Part shown: positions 1-8,358 of the stretch, piece by piece | Numbering within the stretch: the first letter of the stretch is position 1 | Layout: the number at the start of each line of letters is the position of its first letter | Notes under the pieces: generated by a model | The model's database searches: none | The model's input: the letters and a program-made list of their open reading frames with translations, nothing else | Told to the model about the DNA's origin: nothing | Made by a program: the position numbers and the translations under genes | Source: Pontiella sulfatireligans | GTDB taxonomy: Bacteria; Verrucomicrobiota; Kiritimatiellia; Kiritimatiellales; Pontiellaceae | Length of the DNA: 64,000 nucleotides | Assembly: GCF_900890705.1 (NCBI RefSeq) | Contig: NZ_CAAHFH010000002.1 | Location: 1,922,001 to 1,986,000 of the forward strand | Direction of reading: 5' to 3'

Positions 1-8
1 AAACGTAG

Positions 9-27
9 ACGCGGCATCTTGCCGCGT
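9..27. repeat. REP-like hairpin
   Basis: Perfect 8-bp inverted repeat (ACGCGGCA / TGCCGCGT) around a 3-nt loop, preceded by GTAG. The same GTAG-plus-hairpin layout occurs in the larger intergenic repeats further on. There is no T-tract, so it is not a standard terminator. Confidence 0.5.
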
Positions 28-120
28 TATGTTTGAGCGAGAAGAAGGAATCAGAAAATGAGAAATGATGGTAAAAGTATTTTGCCCCCTTTTCCGATCA
101 TTTAGTTAGGGTTCCTGTCT

Positions 121-594
121 ATGAAAATGGATATTAAGCAATGGTTCACGTATACACATCTTGACCTTTATTTATCTCAGATAGACTTCTTTCTGAAAGG
201 TATTCAGGAACGGGTGCTTCCCGCATTTGATGATTTAGACAACGATGCAATGATTTTCGAGCAGAGGGAGTTTGAGCGACTTTCGGAGGTTGTGAATCCA
301 AAAGTAATGAATGAAGCAGATCTTGCTGAAATTGTTCGGAATATGGCAATCAATTACTGTACGTCCTTTCAAAATGTTCTCCAAGGAATGCACAATCTGT
401 TAGCCGTTGGGATGTTTCATCTTTTTGAACAACAAGTTTGTACCTTTAACCAAGCATTCCAATATGGGAGGCCGATCCGCTCATTTGCCCAACCTGCAAT
501 CGAGAAATGCGCATTGTTGCCCTCATCGACGAACGCGCGGTCATCGAACGCATTCTGCGGCACCTCTGCATGTGGGAGAAGGGTGTTCCACTAA
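121..594 (+). pseudogene. Truncated unknown gene fused to transposon remnant
   Basis: The first ~115 codons (to about 470) are AT-rich compared with the surrounding sequence and encode a mostly helical protein with no recognised motif. From about 471 the reading continues out of frame through an IS91-type transposase tail, so the last ~40 residues are not native. The gene therefore looks interrupted at 471 by the transposon remnant. The base composition of the 5' part suggests foreign origin. No clear ribosome binding site is seen. The function is unknown. Confidence 0.5.
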
Positions 595-710
595 AACCGG
601 CCCGTGCGCCACCGGAAGGCGAGGGTACGGTGGAGTTGTTCCCCGGCGATCCCTTTCCCGACTACAGCAGGGATCCTGTGATGGAATACGATGTTTGCGC
701 GAATGGCTGA
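471..710 (+). pseudogene. IS91-family transposase C-terminal remnant
   Basis: Reading from 471 gives ~79 residues beginning ADPLICPTCNREMR and continuing VIERILRHLCMWE. This is the CPxCxxEMR...IxRILxHLxLW signature at the C-terminus of IS91/IS801/IS1294-type rolling-circle transposases. The catalytic HUH and tyrosine part is absent, so this is a relic. It follows the truncated gene without a gap and marks the insertion junction. The family call rests on recalled motif resemblance. Confidence 0.7.
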
Positions 711-769
711 GTGTTCGTGGCAGGGGAGATTTGTCCGAAACAGGTCGTTTTTGTCCATCGGGCCATCGT

Positions 770-805
770 GTCTGCCCGTCCGGGGCACGCCCTGGACGGG
801 CAGAC
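770..805. repeat. 12-bp perfect inverted repeat beyond transposase relic
   Basis: GTCTGCCCGTCC at 770-781 and its exact complement at 794-805 enclose a 12-nt loop. It lies 60 bp after the IS91-type tail. IS91-type elements carry a terminal hairpin, so this may be the element's end. No T-run follows. The rest of 711-953 holds no recognisable gene. Confidence 0.5.
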
Positions 806-953
806 TCCCTCCCTTGACAAAGCCCCCGGCTTCCTCTACATATTCCACCATGAAACCGCTGTCCAGAACGGCCTCTCGGGGCGAGCGCCCCAATCGCCTG
901 AAAAGCGATTTCCTATCAATTAGAGTACAGAGATCTTAATGAAGGAGAATCAA

Positions 954-1409
954 ATGAAGAATTTACAGTTTATTTCCGCCGTTGCCATCATCGCACTCAT
1001 CACGGGGTGCGCGAGCAGCCAGTCCGGCGAGGTGTATACGCGCGATCAAGCCCGTGCCACCCAGAATGTACAACTCGGTGTGGTTGAATTTGTGAAAGAA
1101 GTGCAGGTTGAAGGCAGTCAGTCCGGTCTCGGTACCGTGGCTGGCGGAGCGGCTGGTGGTGTGCTGGGTAGTACCGTGGGTTCGGGCTCGGGGTCTAAGC
1201 TCGCTGCGCTCGGTGGTGCAGCCGTCGGAGCCGTTGCCGGAAATAAGGTCGAAGAAAAACGGACGCAGTACACTGGCCTCGAAATTACCGTCAAACTCGA
1301 TAGCGGCAAAGTGATTGCCGTCGTGCAGGAAGCAGACGTTCAGTTTGCTGTCGGCGACCGCGTTCGCGTGCTGACCGACAACAAAGGCACCACCCGCGTC
1401 CAGAAATAA
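954..1409 (+). CDS. SlyB-like glycine-zipper outer-membrane lipoprotein
   Basis: Predicted 151-residue lipoprotein. Hydrophobic signal with lipobox ITGC places the acylated Cys at residue 19. The middle is a glycine-zipper 2TM region ([10 protein letters not shown], then [11 protein letters not shown]) followed by a small C-terminal beta domain, as in SlyB/Pcp/OsmB-type proteins. These proteins sit in the outer membrane and stabilise the envelope under stress. The start at 954 is chosen over an in-frame ATG at 939 because AAGGAG lies just upstream of 954 and the 954 start gives a clean signal peptide. It is surrounded by gene fragments but is itself intact. Confidence 0.8.
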   Translation: MKNLQFISAVAIIALITGCASSQSGEVYTRDQARATQNVQLGVVEFVKEVQVEGSQSGLGTVAGGAAGGVLGSTVGSGSGSKLAALGGAAVGAVAGNKVEEKRTQYTGLEITVKLDSGKVIAVVQEADVQFAVGDRVRVLTDNKGTTRVQK

Positions 1410-1425
1410 CAAGGCAGAGCCTTGT
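1409..1425. other. Short hairpin after lipoprotein gene
   Basis: ACAAGGC-AGA-GCCTTGT overlaps the stop codon of the lipoprotein gene. There is no following T-tract, so it may act as a 3' mRNA stabiliser rather than a terminator. Confidence 0.3.
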
Positions 1426-1609
1426 GGAGGGCGTACGCAACAGCGTATCAATCGACTGGACGCGCAAGGAAAACGTAAAGGCCAAGATCCGCACTATGGT
1501 AAAGCGCATCCTCCGCAAGTATGGCTATCCTCCCGACCGGGAAGAACAAGCCACCCAGACCGTCCTGCAACAGGCCGAACTGCTGTGTGGGGACTGGGCG
1601 GAAGAGTAG
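1415..1609 (+). pseudogene. Type I restriction HsdR C-terminal fragment
   Basis: The frame ending at the stop at 1607-1609 encodes about 64 residues containing [25 protein letters not shown] and [15 protein letters not shown]. This matches the helical C-terminal end of HsdR, the motor and nuclease subunit of type I restriction systems, whose tail typically reads DWTxRENVRAK...[22 protein letters not shown]. Helicase, nuclease, hsdM and hsdS are all missing. It is a relic of a lost restriction-modification locus. Confidence 0.8.
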
Positions 1610-1684
1610 ACATTGAACTATTGGATTCACCCGTTTTGGGTGGCTGTATGAACAACGCCATAAACATGTTCGTTCAAATACACT

Positions 1685-2338
1685 CTAAGCACGCTCGCTA
1701 TACAAAGAGCAGAAGAGCTTGTTGAGGTGCATGTAGAGCTGGCCTGAGCCTTTCTTTTTCCCTGAACATAAATTGCGGCGAAGGATCATCAGCGGGAACA
1801 CAAGGATGATCAGAGAGGCGCTCATGGGCTCTGGGATGGCCGCGACGCGGAAGCCTAAATAGATCTCCTCACTTACGGGGAAGGCGAGGCCGCGGTGCGA
1901 AGAATTCAGCTGGCTCTCATAAGTGGTGTAGTCATCGCCTCGCATCGCATAATAGTCCTTCAGGAAGCCGTAGTTAGGGCCAAACTTGCTCTCAGTCAAC
2001 TCCCAGACATTGCCCATCATATCGTACGTGCCGTTCTGCTCCTCTGCGCCAAATCCAGTTTCCCATGTGTGGTTCGGCGAATCGTTCACGTAGCCGTCCG
2101 TGACATCGTTATAGTTCCATCCATTGACCGTGCCGCGAGTCAGATCAGCCACATCATCACTCCCGTTCGCGTAGAGAGAATAGCCACTGGCGTCAGGTTT
2201 GAAATAGGCCGCCTTATACCATTCGTCTTCGGTCGGTAACACATAGGCCACGCCCTTGCCGTTTCGGTAGGAGCGGTCGATACCAGTCAGCACACCGCCT
2301 CCATTAAAATTGGAGCAGGGGTCAGTAGCAGGGGTCAT
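1685..2338 (-). pseudogene. N-truncated FGE/SUMF1-like protein with PEP-CTERM tail
   Basis: The 217 residues match the second half of formylglycine-generating-enzyme-like (SUMF1/EgtB/PvdO) proteins: LPTEDEWYKAAYFKPD, GTYDMMGNVWELTES and a late GFRVAA. They are followed by a PEP-CTERM signal (IPEP, hydrophobic stretch, RR) used for exosortase sorting. The N-terminal ~100 residues normal for the family are absent; homology begins abruptly near 2310 and upstream sequence is unrelated repeat DNA. About 25 extra residues follow the RR, where PEP-CTERM proteins normally stop. Most likely a broken gene. Confidence 0.7.
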
Positions 2339-2410
2339 CTATGAAATGATGTTTTCGGGATGATTATTCCGTCGATTGATCGAGTCGATCTACGTGAACT
2401 GATATTTCTT

Positions 2411-2630
2411 CACGCCCAAAACCTTGGCTCATAAAGCCAACACTACAACTTCCGCTCCGGTGTAGCGTCGGCTCTGTGAGCCGAGTTTTCCAGTCGTTGG
2501 AAATGGCCGACTTAACTGTAGCCGAGTTCCTTGAACTCGGTCGCCGTAGCCAAGGCCATGGGCCTCGGCTACAGATTTCAGGGGGAGGGGCAATGTCCTC
2601 GTTGCCCGCGGACGCTGGTTGCTCGCGCAC
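2411..2630. repeat. Composite intergenic hairpin repeat, copy 1
   Basis: Begins with the AACCTTGGCTC block shared with five later copies, then GGCTC-TGT-GAGCC hairpin, the palindrome TTCCAGTCGTTGGAA (2488-2502), a perfect CCGAGTTC-CTT-GAACTCGG hairpin, and a GGCC-ATG-GGCC hairpin closed by a GTAGCC/GGCTAC pair. It then continues with GGGGAGGGGCAATGTCCTCG. No coding capacity. Confidence 0.7.
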
Positions 2631-2662
2631 CCAGTCTCCACCAATCAGCGCTTGTCGGTTAA

Positions 2663-2719
2663 ACCATCCGCAAGGTAATCGTCGTCCCCGGACGGCTCGT
2701 CAACATTGCCGTTTCGTAA
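2663..2719 (+). pseudogene. Orphan leucyl-tRNA synthetase C-terminal tail (1)
   Basis: The 18 codons before the TAA at 2717 read [18 protein letters not shown], the conserved extreme C-terminus of bacterial LeuRS. Nothing of the enzyme precedes it; upstream is repeat DNA. A second, longer copy with nearly the same ending lies 870 bp downstream. A complete leuS is presumably elsewhere. Confidence 0.75.
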
Positions 2720-2883
2720 ATGTAGACGTGATTGCCTCTCCCTTTGGTCGCTGCTTTCTTTCGGAAAGCCTCGCTTCGCGTGCGACAGCAGGCAGCAATC
2801 TATCCAGCTTCGTTTTGGTACAAATGATGAAAAAAGCGTTCCGACCCTTTCGTTCATCAACTAAATGAACCATACTGCGGCCT

Positions 2884-3348
2884 ATGACAGTCAGCAAAGT
2901 CACGTTGAATGGGAAGATCGGCGGATCGTCAATAGCCGCCGCCTGGATCAGGGCTCTGAATGATCCAGGGATCGTCCGGGAAAAAGCCGGATTCCTGTTC
3001 AAAGCCTCGCTGGACGGTGACCACCTGATGCTGGCGGCGGTTCCCTGCCTGATCAACGGGGCACGCAGCCATCACTACGACCAGCACCTTGAAAAAGAGG
3101 ATGCCTTTACGTTGCTTGGTGCCGTCAATGCCGGGGGAGTCTTCACCATAATGGTAAAACCGGACAGCAACGAACAGATCACAGCCCATGCCGCTGAATT
3201 CATTGATGTCTACCGTCAGTTCGCAGCACTCCTCCTGAACCAGGGTTATGCCGGAGAGGGTCTGCTCGATGAGGTCACACAAGGCGTCCTGCAGGCTTTC
3301 GGGTTGAACCCCCTCCCCTCCACGCTCTCCGAACTGGCCATGCAATAG
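2884..3348 (+). CDS. Hypothetical protein between two leuS tails
   Basis: 154-residue protein of unknown function with no signal peptide or membrane segment. It opens with TVSKVTLNGKIGG and has a mixed alpha/beta pattern, with a likely C-terminal helical part (FIDVYRQFAALLLNQGY). GC-rich codon use is like the surrounding genes, which supports a real gene. No clear Shine-Dalgarno sequence precedes the ATG. Its flanks are two orphan LeuRS tails, so it may have arrived with one of the rearrangements that produced them. Confidence 0.5.
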   Translation: MTVSKVTLNGKIGGSSIAAAWIRALNDPGIVREKAGFLFKASLDGDHLMLAAVPCLINGARSHHYDQHLEKEDAFTLLGAVNAGGVFTIMVKPDSNEQITAHAAEFIDVYRQFAALLLNQGYAGEGLLDEVTQGVLQAFGLNPLPSTLSELAMQ

Positions 3349-3459
3349 AGCAATTCAAGGAAAAGCAACAGCTATGGCGTTTCTTGATTTACGCTAAAAG
3401 AATACCAGAAATGCCACAGAGCCCGTAAGCCCCAGAAGCGTCAGGATATACACCGGCTT

Positions 3460-3585
3460 AGAAGCAAAGAAGAAATCGAAGCCACTTCCCTCTCCGCCGA
3501 AAAAATCCAAACCTGGCTCGAAGGCAAAACCGTCCGCAAGGTGATTGTTGTGCCGGGGCGGCTGGTGAACATCGCGGTTTCGTAA
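3460..3585 (+). pseudogene. Orphan leucyl-tRNA synthetase C-terminal tail (2)
   Basis: The frame ending at TAA 3583-3585 reads RSKEEIEA, then [13 protein letters not shown], then [13 protein letters not shown], the last ~40 residues of LeuRS. Sequence upstream of about 3460 does not continue the enzyme. It ends with the same residues as the fragment at 2663, differing by T-I versus T-V and many synonymous changes, so the two are diverged homologues rather than a recent duplication. Confidence 0.8.
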
Positions 3586-3621
3586 ATTATTCTTCAAACG
3601 AATAGCTTTCTTTGGTAATCA

Positions 3622-3642
3622 GTCAGATCAGTCCATTCTGAC
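3622..3642. repeat. Short palindrome in leader, shared with CDS interior
   Basis: GTCAGA ... TCTGAC hairpin just upstream of the four-helix-bundle gene. The core AGATCAGTCCATTCTGAC resembles GGATCAGTCTAATCTGAC at 4023-4040 inside that gene. Confidence 0.45.
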
Positions 3643-3660
3643 TTATTACAGGAGGAAGCA

Positions 3661-4392
3661 ATGGGGAAAATTCGCAAAAGCGGCGGCTACCGCCAGTTGG
3701 CTACGTTCCAGGCTTCGACGATTGTTTATGACGCAACGGTCTGGTTTTGTGAAAAATTTGTAGATCGTCGCTCACGGACAGTGGATCAGATGGTTCAGGC
3801 CGCGCGGAGCGGTAGGCAGAACATTGCCGAGGGGAGTCGGGCAAGCGCCACTTCCAGCCAGACGGAGCTGCGACTCGTGAATTTAGCCCGGGCAAGTCTG
3901 GAAGAGCTCCTGCTCGACTATGAAGATTTTTTGCGGCATCGGGGACTGCCGATGTGGGAACTGAGTTCTCCGGAAGCGTTGGCCGTGCGGAATGTGCCGA
4001 AGCAATTCAGAAATGATCGGTCGGATCAGTCTAATCTGACCGATCTCTCAGATTGCGAGCGCTATGCGCTTTATGCCGAGTGGCTGGAAAACGACGACCC
4101 TGCTATTCGTGCCAATGCGCTCATCTGCCTGATTCACCAAACCAATTATCTGCTGGATCAGCAGATAGCGGCATTGGAGGAGCAGTTTGTTTCCGAGGGC
4201 GGCTACAGCGAGTTGCTTGCTAAGGAACGTCTGAAAGAGCGCCAGAAAAAGAAAACCGCCGACCCGGTTTTGGATTGTCCGAAATGCGGTGAGCCGATGG
4301 TGCTACGAACCGCGAAGACGGGCAAGAACGCTGGCCATCAGTTCTGGGGCTGCTCCGCCTATCCTGACTGCAAAGGGGCGAATGAGATTTAG
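3661..4392 (+). CDS. Four-helix-bundle protein with topoisomerase-type zinc finger
   Basis: 243 residues. Residues ~10-100 match the IVP/S23-type four-helix bundle (VDQMVQAARSGRQNIAEGS, LRLVNLARASLEELLLDYEDFL). A variable spacer DRSDQSNLTDLSD follows at ~121-131, then the suffix domain (RANALICLIHQTNYLLDQQI) and a C-terminal C4 zinc finger CPKCGEPM ... FWGCSAYPDC, as at topoisomerase I C-termini. Bundle proteins of this type were first found in rRNA intervening sequences; their role is unresolved, but the zinc finger suggests nucleic-acid binding. GGAGGAAG precedes the ATG. The spacer is encoded by an imperfect palindrome. Confidence 0.8.
   Translation: MGKIRKSGGYRQLATFQASTIVYDATVWFCEKFVDRRSRTVDQMVQAARSGRQNIAEGSRASATSSQTELRLVNLARASLEELLLDYEDFLRHRGLPMWELSSPEALAVRNVPKQFRNDRSDQSNLTDLSDCERYALYAEWLENDDPAIRANALICLIHQTNYLLDQQIAALEEQFVSEGGYSELLAKERLKERQKKKTADPVLDCPKCGEPMVLRTAKTGKNAGHQFWGCSAYPDCKGANEI
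4015..4045. repeat. Palindromic insert inside four-helix-bundle gene
   Basis: GATCGGTC at 4015-4022 and GACCGATC at 4038-4045, with inner GAT/ATC pairs, form an interrupted 11-bp stem. The segment encodes the low-complexity linker of the protein. Confidence 0.55.
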
Positions 4393-4432
4393 GGCTGATT
4401 TTCTGACGGCCTTCACGAACCCAAAAGTTTCG

Positions 4433-4600
4433 TGCTCAAAACCTTGGCTCTATGAGCCGATTTTTCTAGTCGTTGGGAATGTCCGGCTGACTTGTAGCCG
4501 AGTTCCTTGAACTCGCCCGAGGCCATGGGCCTCGGCTGCATATTTTTGGTGGAGGGGCAACGTCCTCGCTGCCCGTGGACGCTAAGGATTGCATACGCAC
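4433..4600. repeat. Composite intergenic hairpin repeat, copy 2
   Basis: Shares with copy 1 the AAAACCTTGGCTC start, GAGTTC-CTT-GAACTC hairpin, GAGGCC-ATG-GGCCTC hairpin and GGAGGGGCAACGTCCTCG. The internal palindrome is degenerate (TTCTAGTCGTTGGGA at 4464-4478). The remainder of 4393-4722 holds no recognisable gene. Confidence 0.65.
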
Positions 4601-4722
4601 TATGGATTCTGTCTGAAGAGTTTTTCCGGCGCAATTCCGCCCTGAATGTCTGACGAATTGGGATTGTTTAGCTTGGTTCGCGTCAAGCATTGGTTCATGG
4701 ATATGAATAGGGAGAACGAGAC

Positions 4723-7700
4723 ATGAAAAAGAAAGTTCTAAAAACCACCTCCGCCGTGGTGCTGGTGCTGCTGGCGGCGTTGCTGGGCACCTACTTCTAC
4801 GTGAGCTCGGGGCGATTTATCCGGACGCAGGTTTTCCCGCGCGTGGCCGCGGCGCTCGGCACCGAGGTTCAGTCGGGTGACGTGGCCTTTTCGGCCTTCA
4901 ACCACATTGAAATCAAAAATTTACGCGTCGGCAGCGAGGCCGACCCGCTGTTGCTGGCCGGGCATATCCGGATGCGCTACCGCGCACTCTCCATCCTCTC
5001 CGGGAAGGTGGAGGTGAACGAGGTGTTGCTCCGCGACGTGAAGGTTGCGGTCACCCCCGAAAAACTGGAGGCGCTGACCAAGGCGGCGCCACCGGAAAAA
5101 GCTACGCCCAAACCTTCGAAGCCCGCCAAACCGCTGATCATCGCGGTGCGGAATGTGAAGGTGCAAAACCTGAGCCTGAGCTACGTGCAGGCAGGCGGTT
5201 CCGCCGAACGAATGGAGCTGCTGGTGCCGCAACTGGATCTCGACCTGCCCGAACTGGTCTCCGGAAAGGATTTCCGCCTGACGGTGGCCACCCAGGCAAA
5301 AGCCGTTGTGGGGGAGCTGGTCGACGCCGAAGTACGGGACATCTCGGTGGATCTCAAGGGATCGCTCGGGCAGGATCTGATGCCGACCATGCTTAATCTC
5401 ACCGTGAATGTGAAGGGCATGGCCGGAACTGCGGGTTCGGTCGCGCTCGACGGCCGCCGGGTTCAGGCTGCCATGGAACTGGCGGGCGATGGCCCGCAGC
5501 GCTGGATCCTCAAGCATCTAAACCTGGCGGAATACGACCACGAGACAAAGGACGCAGAACTGGTTGTGACGGGCGAGCTGGGGGCCGCGCCGCCGTCCGC
5601 CGCGCTCGACCTGGCCATGGAGATTCCCCCCGGAAGCCTGCTCAACGTGGTCGGCACCCTGGCCGGAGGCCTCGAGTTTGGCCAGACGGCCGTTTCCTAC
5701 AAGGGGCATGTGGATATGCCTTCGCAAGGCAGCCTCGCGTCGCGCGGGGAACTGCACGTTCGCGATCTGACCCTGGCGGTTCCCTCCGCCGGCGTACCGG
5801 CGCTTCGGCCTCTGCAGATTGCCGTAAACTATGATCTGGGCATGGATCTAACCTCGCATACTTTGACGCTGTCGCGGTTGGACGCGACCGTGGCGGATGG
5901 CGGGCGGGATGTGGTGGCCGTCGCCCTCGACCGGGCGGTGGCGCTCGACCTGCAAGATCCCGGCGGCGCCGCGGCCGCCAAGCTCTCGGTGAAGATCGAC
6001 CGCTTCGACCTGACGATGCTCAACGCGCTGCTCGCCAAGCAACAGGACCTGCGCATCGTGAGCGGTGAGCTCAACCGCGACGTGCAGCTGGATATCGAGC
6101 AGGGCGGCCGCCTCGTGGTGCTCCAGATCGGCGGCGGCGGGGTAGAGAAGCTGGTGGTGCGGCAGGGCGGCAAACAGATCGGCCCTCTGCGCATCGACCA
6201 CGAAGCCAGGCTGCAATTGGTGGAATTCAAGACGCTGGACATCGAGCACTTCAAGGTCGGGCTGGTTCCGCTGGCGGCGGGCGCCGCTCCGGCGGCAACG
6301 GTTTTCCTCGGCGGAACGATGGAACTGGCGCCCGAACCCACCGGCCAGCTGACCGCCCGGATCGAGGGAGACGGCGCGAAGTTGATGGAACTGGCCAAGC
6401 CCTTCCTGGGCGAACTGGACTTCGCCATAGGCCAGCCCAAGCTGGCGGGCCGCATAGAACTTGACCTGCGCCAGAGCGTGGCCAACCCGAACGTTGATTT
6501 TAATCTCAGTGTAACCGGGATCGAGGCCGAGAGCTCTTCGCTGGGGCTGGAACGGCCCCTTGCGCTTGATATTGAAACCCATCTGCAAGGGGGCCTGCGC
6601 GATGGCGGACAAGTGCTGCTGGAGCCGGGCTATTTCCGGGTAAACGGATTCGGCCGCGACGGCCTTGTCGAGGTTTCCATCGGGAAGACCAGCTTTGCGC
6701 TGGACGATATGCAAACGGCGCCCGGAAAGGTTGAGGTGCCGCTCACGTTTGCGGTGAACGATCTTGATCTGGCGAAGCTCCTCCCCTTCGTGCCGAATGA
6801 AGCGGGCATCGCAAAGCTGGCTGGAATCGTGAAGCTCAACGGCGCCACGACCATGACCGGCCCGGGTCAGACCGTGCGGCTGGATGCGAAGGCCGCCATC
6901 GAGGGCCTCGATTTTTCCAAACGCGACGGAACAGCGCTGGCCGGACCGTTGTCGCCCTCGCTGGACCTCGCGCTCGACTATGCCGTCGGCGGAGTGGCCC
7001 AGATCAACCGCATGGGTGTCGTATTGCAGCGGACGGGCGAACGGGAACCGCTGCTGCTTCTGGATGTGGCCGGCAGTTTCGACACGGGCATGGATCCGGA
7101 CGTGAAGAACGTCGTCAGCGCATCGACGCGGGGCACGGTCTTGTTGGACGAACTAGAGAAGCTGGTTGTCCGTCCGGAAAGGAAGGAAGCAGCGCCGCAG
7201 GCTCCGGCGCCCCGGCCCGCTCCCGGCGGCGAAAAAGAGGACGCGCCTCCGCCCCCGCCGAACCTGTGGATCGCGATGGGGATTGACGTGGCGCGGGCGA
7301 CGTACCGGCAGATGGTCATCGAAGACTTTACCGTCGAGGCCGAGTATCGCAACGGCAAGCTCGATCTCTCCAAGGGACAGCTCCTGCTCAACGGCGGCCT
7401 GCTTGAAGCCAAGGGAACCGTCGACTTGCGCGATCCGAAGAAACCGGACTACGACGTTGTGGCCAGCGCCACCAATCTCCCGTTCGCACCGATGCTTTCC
7501 TCGTTCATGCCCAAAGCGGGCCGCTTCATGAGCGGGGGCTTGAAGGTGGCCAGCATCGAGCTCAAGGGGGCGGGTTTCGACATGGCGTCGCTGCAGGACA
7601 ACCTTGTTGCGAAAGTGACCGCGCAGCTGGACCGGCTCGTCGTCGAGCAGCTGGAAGGCACGGCCGGGCGGTTGACGGACCTGCTGCTGCTGAGCCTGTT

Positions 7701-8289
7701 CAACATGGGCTGGAGCGATATGAACTTCGTGGGCGGCGGACTGGATCTGGCGGTCGACAAGGCGCAGTTCGGCGACCACGACATCCATCTCCAGCAGCTG
7801 CGCCTGCAAGCGCCCCTGTTCCTGCTCGACGGAAGCGGCTCGCTGCAGTTTGGCGGAGCATGGACGCCGGATCTGGAGATTGAGACCGGGTTCTCGGAAG
7901 GCAAGGCGGCCAGCCTTCGCAGCGGGGGGTTCGACATTGCTATGGACGGCGATGCCTCGGGCTATCACGCTGGGCCGACCATTCCGTTGAAGGGCGACCT
8001 GACCAACCTGCGCAACCAGGCCGGCATTGCGACCGCAGTGCTTGCGAGCGCCGGCAAGATCAGCCGGAAAGACGCGCAGACCGCCGATTTGGCCAACCAG
8101 GTGCTGGGTGTGCTCAAAGGCGACAAGGATGCCGATGCGGGCGCCACCCTCGGCGGCATCCTGAACCGCGTGCTAGATAAGTCGCCGCAACAGGAGAAGA
8201 AGGAAGAAAAGAAGAAGGATGAAAAAAAGAAGGAAGACGAAACTACGAAAGCCATCGGCAACCTGCTCAAGGGCATCTTCGGCGACTGA
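4723..8289 (+). CDS. Large AsmA-family envelope protein
   Basis: 1188 residues. One N-terminal membrane anchor (~residues 7-27) precedes an AsmA-type beginning (SGRFIRTQVFPRVAAALG, VEVNEVLLRDVKV) and a very long run of beta strands typical of the repeating beta-groove (RBG) fold. A proline- and charge-rich linker is near residue 825 and the protein ends in a lysine/glutamate-rich tail (EEKKKDEKKK). AsmA/TamB/YdbH-like proteins are anchored in the inner membrane and bridge the periplasm to move phospholipids to the outer membrane. GGGAG precedes the start. It stands alone between a repeat and a convergent gene. A second AsmA-like protein (YdbH type) lies at 33.5 kb. Confidence 0.8.
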   Translation: MKKKVLKTTSAVVLVLLAALLGTYFYVSSGRFIRTQVFPRVAAALGTEVQSGDVAFSAFNHIEIKNLRVGSEADPLLLAGHIRMRYRALSILSGKVEVNEVLLRDVKVAVTPEKLEALTKAAPPEKATPKPSKPAKPLIIAVRNVKVQNLSLSYVQAGGSAERMELLVPQLDLDLPELVSGKDFRLTVATQAKAVVGELVDAEVRDISVDLKGSLGQDLMPTMLNLTVNVKGMAGTAGSVALDGRRVQAAMELAGDGPQRWILKHLNLAEYDHETKDAELVVTGELGAAPPSAALDLAMEIPPGSLLNVVGTLAGGLEFGQTAVSYKGHVDMPSQGSLASRGELHVRDLTLAVPSAGVPALRPLQIAVNYDLGMDLTSHTLTLSRLDATVADGGRDVVAVALDRAVALDLQDPGGAAAAKLSVKIDRFDLTMLNALLAKQQDLRIVSGELNRDVQLDIEQGGRLVVLQIGGGGVEKLVVRQGGKQIGPLRIDHEARLQLVEFKTLDIEHFKVGLVPLAAGAAPAATVFLGGTMELAPEPTGQLTARIEGDGAKLMELAKPFLGELDFAIGQPKLAGRIELDLRQSVANPNVDFNLSVTGIEAESSSLGLERPLALDIETHLQGGLRDGGQVLLEPGYFRVNGFGRDGLVEVSIGKTSFALDDMQTAPGKVEVPLTFAVNDLDLAKLLPFVPNEAGIAKLAGIVKLNGATTMTGPGQTVRLDAKAAIEGLDFSKRDGTALAGPLSPSLDLALDYAVGGVAQINRMGVVLQRTGEREPLLLLDVAGSFDTGMDPDVKNVVSASTRGTVLLDELEKLVVRPERKEAAPQAPAPRPAPGGEKEDAPPPPPNLWIAMGIDVARATYRQMVIEDFTVEAEYRNGKLDLSKGQLLLNGGLLEAKGTVDLRDPKKPDYDVVASATNLPFAPMLSSFMPKAGRFMSGGLKVASIELKGAGFDMASLQDNLVAKVTAQLDRLVVEQLEGTAGRLTDLLLLSLFNMGWSDMNFVGGGLDLAVDKAQFGDHDIHLQQLRLQAPLFLLDGSGSLQFGGAWTPDLEIETGFSEGKAASLRSGGFDIAMDGDASGYHAGPTIPLKGDLTNLRNQAGIATAVLASAGKISRKDAQTADLANQVLGVLKGDKDADAGATLGGILNRVLDKSPQQEKKEEKKKDEKKKEDETTKAIGNLLKGIFGD

Positions 8290-8358
8290 CCCAGCCCATG
8301 GGAAGGCGTCGTTCGGGGTAGTCCGATCTTTTTGCGATAGGTTTGATGAATGCCAGAG

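Noticed and set aside
407-817. 136-codon frame over the IS91 relic
   Set aside because: Arginine/serine-rich out-of-frame reading of the transposase tail.
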